This document shows positions 35,342 through 43,740 of a stretch of DNA of 64,000 nucleotides, piece after piece. The DNA comes from Ornatilinea apprima (GTDB taxonomy: Bacteria; Chloroflexota; Anaerolineae; Anaerolineales; Anaerolineaceae). The translations under genes were made by a program, and so were the position numbers. Under the pieces are notes generated by a model. That model made no database searches. It was not told the DNA's origin and saw only the letters and a list, made by a program, of their open reading frames with translations. The stretch spans positions 1 to 64,000 of the forward strand of contig NZ_LGCL01000036.1 of NCBI RefSeq assembly GCF_001306115.1, written 5' to 3'. How positions within the stretch are numbered: the first letter of the stretch is position 1; each line of letters opens with the position of its first letter.

Positions 35342-36862
35342 ATGCAATCTTTGCCCAATACGCAATTATCGTTTAAAAAAAGCAGCAGCGTTAATATCAA
35401 TTTTCTTGCCGCTGGAGTTGTTATTGTTCTTTTGGCGTTGATTTTCTGGTGCGTTTTCTTCTTTGTTTGGGGGTATTTTCACGTCAGCCAGCGCATACTG
35501 CCGGGCGTTACAGCCGCGGGTGTGCAAGTGGGCGGGATGACCATCAGCGAAGCCGAGGCCGCCATCCATGAACAGTGGAATATGGGGCATCAGGTTTTGA
35601 TTGGCAGTGAAGACCAATGGTGGAGAACTCCTTCTTTATCGCTGGGAATTTATGTTGACTCGGTGAAGATTGCCCGGGACGCCTTTGAGATGGGCCGGGG
35701 GTCCGGCGCGCTGGCTGAGTGGATTACTATTCTGTTGGGCGGGCAGCCATCTGGCGGACCGGAGATTCTTTTTAACGAAGAAATGGCCCGAAACACGCTG
35801 ACGCAAATCAGCCAGCTTGTGTATGCCGCCCCGCAGCCGAATGAGATTGTCTATGAGAATGGGCAGTGGGTTGCGAAAGGTGGCTTAAATGGAAAAGCAT
35901 TGGATGTGGAACGCGCCGTTTTGATTCTGCGCAGCGATCCGGGGCGTGTACTTTCGCAAGGCCAATTGGAATTGACCTATGTGCCGATTGCTGTTGAAAC
36001 GGTCAATTCTGAAATATTGCAAGTACTGAACCAGATTGGCAACCGCCCGCTGACAGCGAGTCTGTATGATCCATTCAGCGGCGACATCCGCGATTATGAA
36101 ATTGGGATGGATCGCATTGGCCCTTACCTGGGATGGGACGCCCAAACCCAAAGCATGACCTTGAATACAACCGGGTTGATAGCAGAGGTAACCACGATGT
36201 TGGAGACCAGCCAAGGTGTGAAGGTGCGCATGGATGACGATCTCTCCGCTGTGGAAGAGGCGTGGAAATCTGGCCGCAGCCTGGAGTTCAGCGTGGTGGA
36301 CTTGCCCCGCCCTTACCAGGTGGAGTCGGGCGACACGCTTCTGAAGATTTCCCAAAAATTCAGGCTGCCGTACTGGTACATTCTGCAGGCAAATCCCGGC
36401 ATTCAGCCCAACAGCCTGATCGTTGGAGCCGAAATCACTATCCCCTCGCGAAATGAAATGCTGCCGCTGCCTTATGTGCGCAATAAGCGGATCGTTATCT
36501 CTATTCCGGAGCAGCGGATGCGCGTATATGAGAACGGAGAGCAGGTGCATGAGTTTATCGTCAGCACGGGCATCGCGACCTCTCCCACTTTTCCAGGAGT
36601 TTACCAGGTTCGCACGCACGAATTAAGCGCGTACGCCTCTAACTGGGATTTGACGATGCCGCATTTTCTGGGTATCTATGAAGCCTGGCCGGGTTTTATG
36701 AATGGGATTCACGGCTTGCCCACCCTATCCAATGGCCGGATTTTATGGGGAAATGTATTGGGCGGGCCCGCATCTTACGGCTGCATTATCCTTTCTTTGG
36801 AAAACGCAGAGCTGCTGTATCAATGGGCGGAAGATGGTGTGGTGGTGGAGATTATTGGATAA
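35342..36862 (+). CDS. L,D-transpeptidase (YkuD) with VanW-type peptidoglycan-binding domains and LysM
   Basis: A 506-residue cell-wall enzyme that would cross-link or anchor to peptide stems. One N-terminal transmembrane helix (about 20-45), then two PG_binding_4/VanW-like modules (about 60-280), a LysM repeat (about 324-369, YQVESGDTLLKISQKF), and a C-terminal YkuD domain (about 383-506) with HGLP (H457) and the catalytic Cys481 in PASYGCIILS. The usual SHGC-[IV]-R motif is altered here to SYGCII, so the conserved His and Arg around the Cys are replaced. Start at ATG 35342 is preceded by GAGAGGTGAG. Confidence 0.88.
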   Translation: MQSLPNTQLSFKKSSSVNINFLAAGVVIVLLALIFWCVFFFVWGYFHVSQRILPGVTAAGVQVGGMTISEAEAAIHEQWNMGHQVLIGSEDQWWRTPSLSLGIYVDSVKIARDAFEMGRGSGALAEWITILLGGQPSGGPEILFNEEMARNTLTQISQLVYAAPQPNEIVYENGQWVAKGGLNGKALDVERAVLILRSDPGRVLSQGQLELTYVPIAVETVNSEILQVLNQIGNRPLTASLYDPFSGDIRDYEIGMDRIGPYLGWDAQTQSMTLNTTGLIAEVTTMLETSQGVKVRMDDDLSAVEEAWKSGRSLEFSVVDLPRPYQVESGDTLLKISQKFRLPYWYILQANPGIQPNSLIVGAEITIPSRNEMLPLPYVRNKRIVISIPEQRMRVYENGEQVHEFIVSTGIATSPTFPGVYQVRTHELSAYASNWDLTMPHFLGIYEAWPGFMNGIHGLPTLSNGRILWGNVLGGPASYGCIILSLENAELLYQWAEDGVVVEIIG

Positions 36863-36868
36863 TGAAGA

Positions 36869-36896
36869 AAAGGCGGACACAATGTTCCGCCTCTTT
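36869..36896. terminator. Terminator between convergent genes
   Basis: Stem of at least 7 bp (AGGCGGA with TCCGCCT, 36871-36877 and 36886-36892), flanked by an A run on one side and by CTTT on the other. The minus strand reads into TTTTCTT, so it can end both transcripts. Confidence 0.75.
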
Positions 36897-36919
36897 GATG
36901 TTTTCTCTGGCAAAGAACC

Positions 36920-38029
36920 TCAAGAGCTATCCTTCGAGCGAAAAACCCGCAGCTCCATTTGCCCGCGATTCCACAGCCAGGGATAAGCGGCTGGAACGAC
37001 CGCGCCTGCCACCAGCAGTAAGCCGGTGATGAGCAAAATGGAGGCTATGATGCTGATGGGGGGAAAGACAGCCGCGACCAAGAAGAATAGAATAGCGAGC
37101 AGCACGATACCCAGGCCAATGCCGCCCAAAATCCCCGCCGATTTCCACCCGCGCTTTTGGGATGCCAAGCGGGGACCATACAGCTGCCCGCTCTGCGCGT
37201 TGAGGGCGACCAGGATTTTCTGGTTGTCGTCTGATGTGTAATAGGTGATGTAAGCTGGGGCCAGAAGTTGAGTCCAGTTTTGGTTGGAGTAGTCTGCGGT
37301 TACGGAGAAATTTCGAACATGCTGCGCGCTGCAGGCCGTCTGGCAATCTGTTTGCAAGACTTGTTGCAGGCGCATCTCGGCTTGCGGCCAGGCTTGTTCG
37401 GGGAGAACGTCTGGACAGCGAAGCCAGGCTGAGGATGCATGCGCGGGATCGAAATCAATGGCCCGTTCAAAGTCGTATTGCCCCAATGCAGTGGAAAGCT
37501 GCTCCTGGTCGGTGAGGGCGTTAACCGCAACGTTCTGATAAGAACGGGAGATCTTTCCCAGGCGCGGTTCCCATCGGATGCGCGTTTCCTGAATAGGCTG
37601 GGTGTGCCATTCGCCATTGGTAAAGATTTCTTTGGTACTCTGAACCTGGTAATCAAAACCGGCCTCCGCCTGCCAGGTTCCCTGCGCGGCGGCGTCGACC
37701 AGCCAGAGGGGGAAATAAATCGGCAGCGCTCTTTGCGCCAGGTGTTGGGGAGAAAAATCGGGAGCGGAAAGCCATACGCCCTCACAAAAGCGGGTGAAGC
37801 GAGCGGCCAGGTGGGAAGGAGAAATAGCAAAGGGAATGATCTTCTCGGGCGGTTCAGGCCGGACAGGGCCGGAGAAGGGCTGCAGCCTGCCTTGCGAGCA
37901 TTGGGGGCAATTGTCGGCTGCGCTGCCGGCAGGTTTAAGAAAAGCCCGGCTGCATGCATGGCAAACGACCGTCTCAAGCGGCAGGCCCCACATCTCTTGG
38001 ATTGTGTTGGGTGCTATTTCCTGGTTCAT
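36920..38029 (-). CDS. Zinc-ribbon membrane protein, paralogue B of a tandem pair
   Basis: A 369-residue protein. Near the N-terminus is a zinc ribbon (CHAC...CPQC), followed by a long soluble region and two transmembrane segments near the C-terminus. The phrase HVRNFSVTADYSNQNW matches HVRNFSMSADFANETW in the upstream gene (38026-39315), so the two are paralogues by duplication. The ATG overlaps the upstream stop (ATGA, 38026-38029). A longer reading to 38218 would overlap that gene extensively. Relatives are often mislabelled replication-related proteins. Function unknown. Confidence 0.75.
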   Translation of the reverse strand: MNQEIAPNTIQEMWGLPLETVVCHACSRAFLKPAGSAADNCPQCSQGRLQPFSGPVRPEPPEKIIPFAISPSHLAARFTRFCEGVWLSAPDFSPQHLAQRALPIYFPLWLVDAAAQGTWQAEAGFDYQVQSTKEIFTNGEWHTQPIQETRIRWEPRLGKISRSYQNVAVNALTDQEQLSTALGQYDFERAIDFDPAHASSAWLRCPDVLPEQAWPQAEMRLQQVLQTDCQTACSAQHVRNFSVTADYSNQNWTQLLAPAYITYYTSDDNQKILVALNAQSGQLYGPRLASQKRGWKSAGILGGIGLGIVLLAILFFLVAAVFPPISIIASILLITGLLLVAGAVVPAAYPWLWNRGQMELRVFRSKDSS

Positions 38030-39315
38030 TCCGCCTCCGATTCTACGGCCTTTTTGTAGAGTGAAACTGAGAAGATAATTCCAGCAACCAGCAGCACAAA
38101 GCCCAGAATGAGCGGCACGATGCCAATTCCGCCGGCCAGCAGAAGCGGCAGGCCAATCAACAAAAGCAGGAAGCCAGGGGAAAGCGAGGCGGCAATGGCT
38201 GCCCAAATCTTCCACCATTCAACCGGTTTTTGACCGGCAATTTCGCCCGTTTGCCCATTGATCATGACCTGATACTTTTTTTCTTCAAAGTGATAGGTGC
38301 TGAGAAAGACCGGTAAAAAGATATAGCGCCAGGTCTCGTTGGCAAAGTCGGCGGACATGCTGAAATTTCTGACATGGTGGGTTGGAATATCCGCGTAACA
38401 AGCTTCACGGTTTTTCTCGCGCATTTTATCTTTAGCGGTGTCCCAGGCTTCTTGCAGTGATAAGTCGAAATGGTTGGCTTGCCAGCCGGCTAGAAAATCG
38501 GGTGAGAAAGATTGGAGTGCGTTGAGGTCAAAGGGTTGAATTTCTTCCAGGATGCGCTGGCTGACTTTGCGTGTGCCAGGGATCAGGATGTCATCAAAAC
38601 TTTGATTAACCTGCCCGTCTTCCCAACGCCAGTCGATGGTCGTGCGGGTTTTCCACTCTTTGCTTCCGGCATCATAATATCGCTCACTGCGTTCATAGCC
38701 AACCAGCGCTTTCCAGTCCGCATTGATCTCGGCGTCGAACGTCCAAAAGGGAAGGTATACACCACGAAACGAGTTGACCGTGGCTGAGGAAGATAAGCTT
38801 TGGGGGTGGAACCAGCCTTTACCCAACCAATTCGATACAATGGTTTTCAATTGATTCTGGTTGATCGAAAAAGGAATGATGTATTTGGGTTGTAATTCTT
38901 CCACAGGCAAATCGGCGATGTGAATCTTGTTTGAAGCGCAAAATGAGCATGTGCCGGATATCGCGTTTTCGGGTACGCTGGTGGCGGCGCCGCACTGCTC
39001 ACATACCAGATCCTTTCGCCCGGCTGTCCACTGGACGTGGTTGGCTTTTTCCATCACGTCCACGCGAAATTCATGCTCTTCGGCGGCTTTCCCGGCGACC
39101 TGCGTCTGAACGGCATGCACATACCCACAATGTTCACAGGCGACACCGCCCGCTGCAATGTCGTAGCGCGTAACCGCGCCGCAACGCGGACAGGTGTATG
39201 TAACCAATTTATCGCGTGAACCATTCACCTGCTTCACTGGCGCGAAAACAGTTACACCCGGTAATTTGGACTCCACTTGCGAAAACCCTTCAGGAATGTG
39301 CCATTCTTTGCTCAT
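38026..39315 (-). CDS. Zinc-ribbon membrane protein, paralogue A of a tandem pair
   Basis: A 429-residue protein with two zinc ribbons (CPRC...CEHC, about residues 42-62, and CEQC...CSFC, about 103-123), a soluble core, and two or three transmembrane segments at the C-terminus (about 360-425). Shares the HVRNF-type core and overall plan with the downstream paralogue. Translationally coupled to it, so the pair probably forms a heteromer, perhaps at the membrane with zinc ribbons inside the cell. Function unknown. Confidence 0.78.
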   Translation of the reverse strand: MSKEWHIPEGFSQVESKLPGVTVFAPVKQVNGSRDKLVTYTCPRCGAVTRYDIAAGGVACEHCGYVHAVQTQVAGKAAEEHEFRVDVMEKANHVQWTAGRKDLVCEQCGAATSVPENAISGTCSFCASNKIHIADLPVEELQPKYIIPFSINQNQLKTIVSNWLGKGWFHPQSLSSSATVNSFRGVYLPFWTFDAEINADWKALVGYERSERYYDAGSKEWKTRTTIDWRWEDGQVNQSFDDILIPGTRKVSQRILEEIQPFDLNALQSFSPDFLAGWQANHFDLSLQEAWDTAKDKMREKNREACYADIPTHHVRNFSMSADFANETWRYIFLPVFLSTYHFEEKKYQVMINGQTGEIAGQKPVEWWKIWAAIAASLSPGFLLLLIGLPLLLAGGIGIVPLILGFVLLVAGIIFSVSLYKKAVESEAE

Positions 39316-39678
39316 TGTTTTATCCTTATACTAAAATCAGACCCCATTATTTTAACATTTTTTACTCGGTCTTAATGCAGTGTTGTAATGCGGGTCAAAA
39401 TTTGCTATATTAATTGTCATACAATTACTTTTACTATCCAACTCGGTAGGAAAACTGTACAATACATATACGAAAAATTTTGTTATTGATTGTATTTAAT
39501 TGTTCGATGGGATATCCAACCTTTCAACTAATTTTCCTTGCTATGATGAAGCACATGTCCCATGTCAATTGGTGGCGATGGGACATTTTTAATGATGAGA
39601 TGGTCTGGTCAAATTGACCGGCTCTGAAAGCTGGAGGCCGGTCTTACCCAATGATTAATCCACAGACGAGAGGAAATT
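39316..39678. other. Intergenic leader region upstream of the xanthine-dehydrogenase-family genes
   Basis: 363 bp, AT-rich in its left half (divergent promoters likely but no clear -35/-10 pair). In the right half are a terminator-like hairpin (39554-39590) and a second hairpin, GACCGGC/GCCGGTC (39616-39622 with 39637-39643), then GAGAGGAAATT before the ATG at 39679. No open reading frame precedes the first hairpin. Confidence 0.6.
39554..39590 (+). terminator. Terminator-like hairpin in the leader of the molybdenum-hydroxylase operon
   Basis: Perfect 9-bp ATGTCCCAT/ATGGGACAT stem (39555-39563 with 39578-39586) followed by TTTTT, but no gene upstream on this strand. The 8-nt CGATGGGA within its 3' arm (39576-39583) recurs at 39505-39512, which could pair with the 5' arm instead. 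That is the layout of a transcription attenuator. Confidence 0.6.
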
Positions 39679-40362
39679 ATGGGAGAGAAAACCGAATTGA
39701 GTAAGGTCAGGCAAGTACAAGTTGATGGTCTCGCGTTTCTTTTGGCGGATGCCGACGCCAGTCTGGATGATGTTGAGCAGTTTAGCGGACTTCCGAGCCT
39801 GGTAAAAGAGGGTTTGCATCTCGGAACGAACTGGCACCACCGGAACGAGTACACCGTAGAAAAATCATTGCTGTCTCCCAGTCTTGCGCAGCAATGGGTC
39901 GCATCCTTACTGGCAGTTGGGGCGGCCCTGGAGTTTGAGGATGGAGCGAAAGCCAGTGTGGCTGACCTCTTATCACGCCGGGGGACACGCGGTAAATTGA
40001 AAGCCTTGCTGATTCCGATGGATCAGGGGGCGTTTGGCGCAGAAGCGCATGTTGGAATGACACCGGGAGACACACCGATTGTTTCCAGCACGGTTGGATT
40101 GGTCCTAGAAGGCGGGAAGGTTGCCGCTTTACGCATCGCGCTGGCTGGCGCTTTCAAAGAAAGCGTTCGGTTGAGCGCGGCAGCAGAGGCATTCCTGGGC
40201 AAGGAATTCTCTCAGGACTTGATCACGCAGGTCGCCGACTCAGTGGAAGAGGAATCCACACCCAAAGCGGATTATCGTGGAAGTGTTGAATATCGGAAGA
40301 GAATGGCTGGCGTGCTGACGCGGCGCGCCCTGGAAACTTGTTTGAAGGGAGCCGTGAAATAA
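39679..40362 (+). CDS. Degenerate FAD-subunit-like protein of a molybdenum hydroxylase (CoxM C-terminal)
   Basis: A 227-residue protein. Residues about 125-225 are a CO-dehydrogenase flavoprotein C-terminal domain: TPGDTPIVSSTVGLVLEGGKVAALRIALAG, FKESVRLSAAAEAFLGK and RGSVEYRKRMAGVLTRRALE. The part before that corresponds to the end of the FAD_binding_5 domain (LLAVGAALEFEDGAKASVADLL) but lacks the FAD motifs (the GGT and IRNVGTIGGN-type loops). So it cannot bind FAD in the usual way. It stops 1 bp into the ATG of the molybdenum subunit gene. Likely a structural partner. Confidence 0.75.
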   Translation: MGEKTELSKVRQVQVDGLAFLLADADASLDDVEQFSGLPSLVKEGLHLGTNWHHRNEYTVEKSLLSPSLAQQWVASLLAVGAALEFEDGAKASVADLLSRRGTRGKLKALLIPMDQGAFGAEAHVGMTPGDTPIVSSTVGLVLEGGKVAALRIALAGAFKESVRLSAAAEAFLGKEFSQDLITQVADSVEEESTPKADYRGSVEYRKRMAGVLTRRALETCLKGAVK

Positions 40363-43271
40363 TGGCAGAGAAAATGGTTTCAATCGAATTTGTTCTCAAT
40401 GGTGAGGCTCAGCAAGCCGCAGCTGACCCAAAGCAGAGCCTTTTGGAATTTTTACGCGGGCAAGGGTTATTTGGCACCAAGAACGGTTGCAGTGAAGGCG
40501 ACTGTGGCATGTGCACCGTTTTGTTGGATGGAAAACCGGTGCGGAGCTGCATGCTTAAAACGCCGGCTGCCGATGGCCATGAGATTTTCACAGTGGAAGG
40601 ATTAAGCAAGGACGGTAATCTGCACCCGATTCAGGAAGCTTTTTTTGACGCAGGCGCTATTCAATGCGGTTTTTGTACGCCCGCCCAGTTGCTCACGGTG
40701 AAAGCGCTGCTGGACCGGAACAGTAATCCTTCTGAAGACGAAATCCGCGAGGCTGTCAGCGGCGTGCTGTGCCGTTGCACAGGTTACGTCAAAATTATTG
40801 AGGCAACTCAGCGCGCCGCGGCAATGATGCGGGGCGAGCCTGTGCCGCCGATAAAAACCATTGAAGAAACCCTGCCGAAAATGGATGATCCGCTTCGACT
40901 GCCAGAAGCGTTCTATCGCAAAGAGCACAATCATGGAATTTTGCCTCACATTGTCTATACCCCAGAAGAAATGTCGAAGACCGATTTTGTGGGCAAACCG
41001 GAAAAGAAGGTGGATGGGCGAAAGCTGGTGTTAGGTAAACCGGTCTTCACCGATGATTTCCGCTTGCCTGGAATGCTGTATGCTGAGTTATTGGTCAGCC
41101 CGCACGCGCACGCGCGAATCAAGAACATTGACGCAAGCAAGGCTCTGGCGTTGCCCGGAGTGGTGAAGGTGCTGACATACAAAGACCTGCCGCGCGTTAA
41201 TTATGCTTCTGGCGGTCAAAGCTATCCACAACCGCTGCCTTTCGACCAGGTAAGCTTGGATGATAAAGTGCGGCATGTGGGTGACCGAGTGGCCTTAGTT
41301 GCCGCCGAGACGCCGGAGCTGGCCCAGAAGGCGCTGCGCCTGATCAATGTGGAATATGAAGTATTGCCGCACGTCACCGACATGGAAGCGGCGATGAAAG
41401 ACGGCGCGCCGGTGATCCATGACGAGCCGGGTGTTGAAGGCATCTTTGATACTCAGCACAATGTTATTTACCATATCGATGAGCATGTTGGCGACATTGA
41501 AAAGGCTTTTGCAGAAGCTGATCATGTGTTTGAACGTGAGTTCCGCACTCCCAAGCAGCATCACGCGCAAATGGAGCTGCACGCCTGCATCACCTATTGG
41601 GATGAGGATGACCGCTTGGTGGTGCGCACCAGCACGCAGGTGCCTTTCCACGTGCGCCGCATCATTGCTCCGCTGATTGGGCTGCCCATCAAACGCATTC
41701 GTGTGGTCAAACCCCGCATTGGCGGCGGTTTTGGCGGCAAGCAAGAGATTTTACTGGAAGATTTGTGCGCGCATATGACGATTGCCACTGGACGCCCCGT
41801 TCGCTTGCAGTACTCGCGCCGCCAGGAGTTTATGAGCGGACGCAGCCGTCATCCTCAGATCATCAAATTCAAACTGGCCGTGAAAGATAATGAAGTTACC
41901 GGCACCGAGCTTCGCCTGATTGGCGATACCGGCGCGTATGCTTCACACGGGTTAACGGTGCAAATGGTGGCTGGTCTCAAAAGCCTGACGCTGTATAACG
42001 CGCCTAATTCGCATTTCTTGTGCGATGTGGTCTACACCAACACACCCCCGGCGGGCGCATTCCGAGGCTATGGGACGATGCAGTGCGAATTTGCCCTGGA
42101 AGTGATGATGGAAGAAATCGCTGAGAAACTGGGGTTGGACGTGATTGAGTTCAAACGCAAGAACCTGATTAAAGTTGGCGACAACATGTGGGTCGCGCAA
42201 AAGCTGGGTGAGGGGCGGGAAGGGTACGCCCAGGTGATGACGACCAGCGCGTTTGATGAATGTCTCAAAATCGGTGTGGAAGCGACTGATTTCTATAACA
42301 AGCGCAAAGCCTACCAGAATCAAAGCGGAAGCAAGCGTAAGGGCATCGGTGTGGCAACTGTGATGCACGGCAGCGGTATTGCGGGTTTGGATATGGGCGC
42401 CGCGACGCTGAAGATGAATGACGATGGCTCATTCAACCTGCAGATGGGCGCTACGGACCTGGGCACCGGCTCTGATACCATTCTGGCGCAAATGGCGGCA
42501 GAAATTCTGAGTATTCCGGTTGAAGATTTTATCGTCTACTCTTCAGACACCGATTTCACCCCCTTTGACACGGGCGCATACGCCTCCAGCACGACCTATA
42601 TCAGCGGTGGCGCGGTTCGCAATGTGGCCTTGGAGATCAAGAAGCAAATCCAGGCGCACGCAGCAGATATGCTGGAGTGGAAGAACCCCGAAGAATTAGA
42701 GCTGCGCGACCGAAAAGTGATTGCCCCAGACGGCCGCTCTGTTACCTTTGAGCAGGTGGCGTTGAGCAGTACTCACCAGATGAACCAACACCAGATTATG
42801 GCAACCGCTTCTCACATGAGTTACATGAGCCCTCCGCCAACGGCTGCCCAGTTCGTGGAAGTGGAGGTGGACACAGAGACCGGTGAGGTGAAGGTTGAGC
42901 GCATGTTGATGGTGGTAGACTGCGGCCGGGTCATCAACCCAATCACCGCTGCCGGCCAGGTGGAAGGCGGTATGCAGCAAGCCCTGGGCTTCGCACACAG
43001 CGAGTTCTCCCTCTTTGATGAGTCGGGTGATATGGTCAACGCGCGCCTGGCTGAATACCACGCCTACAAAGCGCATGAAATGCCGGCTACGGATGTCATC
43101 TTTGTGCAAACGGATGACCCGAACGGGCCTTTTGGCGCGAAATCGATTTCTGAGCTGGCCATTGATGGGGTTGCCCCGGCTCTGGTAAGCGCGATTCACG
43201 ACGCGACTGGTGTCTGGATTCGCGAGCTGCCGCTCACTCCGGAAAAGGTTTGGCGCTCGCTCAATCAATAG
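40362..43271 (+). CDS. Molybdopterin-dependent hydroxylase: fused 2Fe-2S and Mo subunit (xanthine dehydrogenase family)
   Basis: A 969-residue fusion of small and large subunits. N-terminal plant-type 2Fe-2S cluster (C43, C48, C51, C63), then a second 2Fe-2S domain (C102, C105, C137, C139), then Mo-binding domains beginning around residue 210 (DDFRLPGMLYAELLVSPHAHARI), with GGGFGGKQE, AFRGYG and a late KSISELAIDG segment holding the catalytic Glu. Family members oxidise purines, nicotinate, aldehydes or CO. The stop-start overlap with the preceding gene shows co-translation. No FAD subunit of full length is encoded here. Substrate unknown. Confidence 0.9.
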   Translation: MAEKMVSIEFVLNGEAQQAAADPKQSLLEFLRGQGLFGTKNGCSEGDCGMCTVLLDGKPVRSCMLKTPAADGHEIFTVEGLSKDGNLHPIQEAFFDAGAIQCGFCTPAQLLTVKALLDRNSNPSEDEIREAVSGVLCRCTGYVKIIEATQRAAAMMRGEPVPPIKTIEETLPKMDDPLRLPEAFYRKEHNHGILPHIVYTPEEMSKTDFVGKPEKKVDGRKLVLGKPVFTDDFRLPGMLYAELLVSPHAHARIKNIDASKALALPGVVKVLTYKDLPRVNYASGGQSYPQPLPFDQVSLDDKVRHVGDRVALVAAETPELAQKALRLINVEYEVLPHVTDMEAAMKDGAPVIHDEPGVEGIFDTQHNVIYHIDEHVGDIEKAFAEADHVFEREFRTPKQHHAQMELHACITYWDEDDRLVVRTSTQVPFHVRRIIAPLIGLPIKRIRVVKPRIGGGFGGKQEILLEDLCAHMTIATGRPVRLQYSRRQEFMSGRSRHPQIIKFKLAVKDNEVTGTELRLIGDTGAYASHGLTVQMVAGLKSLTLYNAPNSHFLCDVVYTNTPPAGAFRGYGTMQCEFALEVMMEEIAEKLGLDVIEFKRKNLIKVGDNMWVAQKLGEGREGYAQVMTTSAFDECLKIGVEATDFYNKRKAYQNQSGSKRKGIGVATVMHGSGIAGLDMGAATLKMNDDGSFNLQMGATDLGTGSDTILAQMAAEILSIPVEDFIVYSSDTDFTPFDTGAYASSTTYISGGAVRNVALEIKKQIQAHAADMLEWKNPEELELRDRKVIAPDGRSVTFEQVALSSTHQMNQHQIMATASHMSYMSPPPTAAQFVEVEVDTETGEVKVERMLMVVDCGRVINPITAAGQVEGGMQQALGFAHSEFSLFDESGDMVNARLAEYHAYKAHEMPATDVIFVQTDDPNGPFGAKSISELAIDGVAPALVSAIHDATGVWIRELPLTPEKVWRSLNQ

Positions 43272-43294
43272 AAGCCCACGCAATTTGAAAATCG

Positions 43295-43337
43295 AAAAGG
43301 CTGGCCCGCAACCGGAGTCGCGGCCAGCCTTTTTCTT
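43295..43337. terminator. Bidirectional terminator after the molybdenum hydroxylase gene
   Basis: Eleven-base-pair stem AAAAGGCTGGC/GCCAGCCTTTT with an internal loop containing further GC pairs and T residues on both sides. Separates it from the convergent DUF1475 gene. Confidence 0.88.
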
Positions 43338-43352
43338 TTACAGCAAGGTGAA

Positions 43353-43691
43353 TTATGCTGATAAGGAATACCGCCTGCCGTGAAAGAAGCGATTCCAATC
43401 ATCGCGACTGCTTTGAAGCGCAATGTAGATATAGAAGCTGACGGTAAAAAAGCCTAAAACCATAATGAAAGCGACCCAGATGATTGATTTTAGGGCGCTC
43501 TTTTCGCGGTAGATGACCCACATCGAAAACAGAGAAAACCCCACATACAAGTCAACCAGTGAGACAATTCCCCACGGCATGGAAAGTAGCTGCGAGCCCT
43601 CAGTGAAAAAATTGCCGCGTGTGAAGGCATAGATCAGAACCGCGGTCATTGCAAATACACCGATCAGTGAGATGGTCTTGGTAATTTTCAT
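43353..43691 (-). CDS. DUF1475-like small membrane protein
   Basis: A 112-residue membrane protein with three to four hydrophobic segments. TKTISLIGVFAMTAVLIYAF, PWGIVSLVDLYVGFSLFSMWVIYRE, KSIIWVAFIMVLGFFTVSFYIYIAL look like the DUF1475 family. Start 43691 is chosen for GGGAGG just upstream; a longer reading would overlap the DUF1295 gene. It is 49 nt downstream of that DUF1295 gene, a pairing suggesting a shared lipid or membrane role. Function unknown. Confidence 0.72.
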   Translation of the reverse strand: MKITKTISLIGVFAMTAVLIYAFTRGNFFTEGSQLLSMPWGIVSLVDLYVGFSLFSMWVIYREKSALKSIIWVAFIMVLGFFTVSFYIYIALQSSRDDWNRFFHGRRYSLSA

Positions 43692-43740
43692 TAAGCCTCC
43701 CTGCAGGATAATCAAAATTATTCGTTTGAAAAACGCTTCT

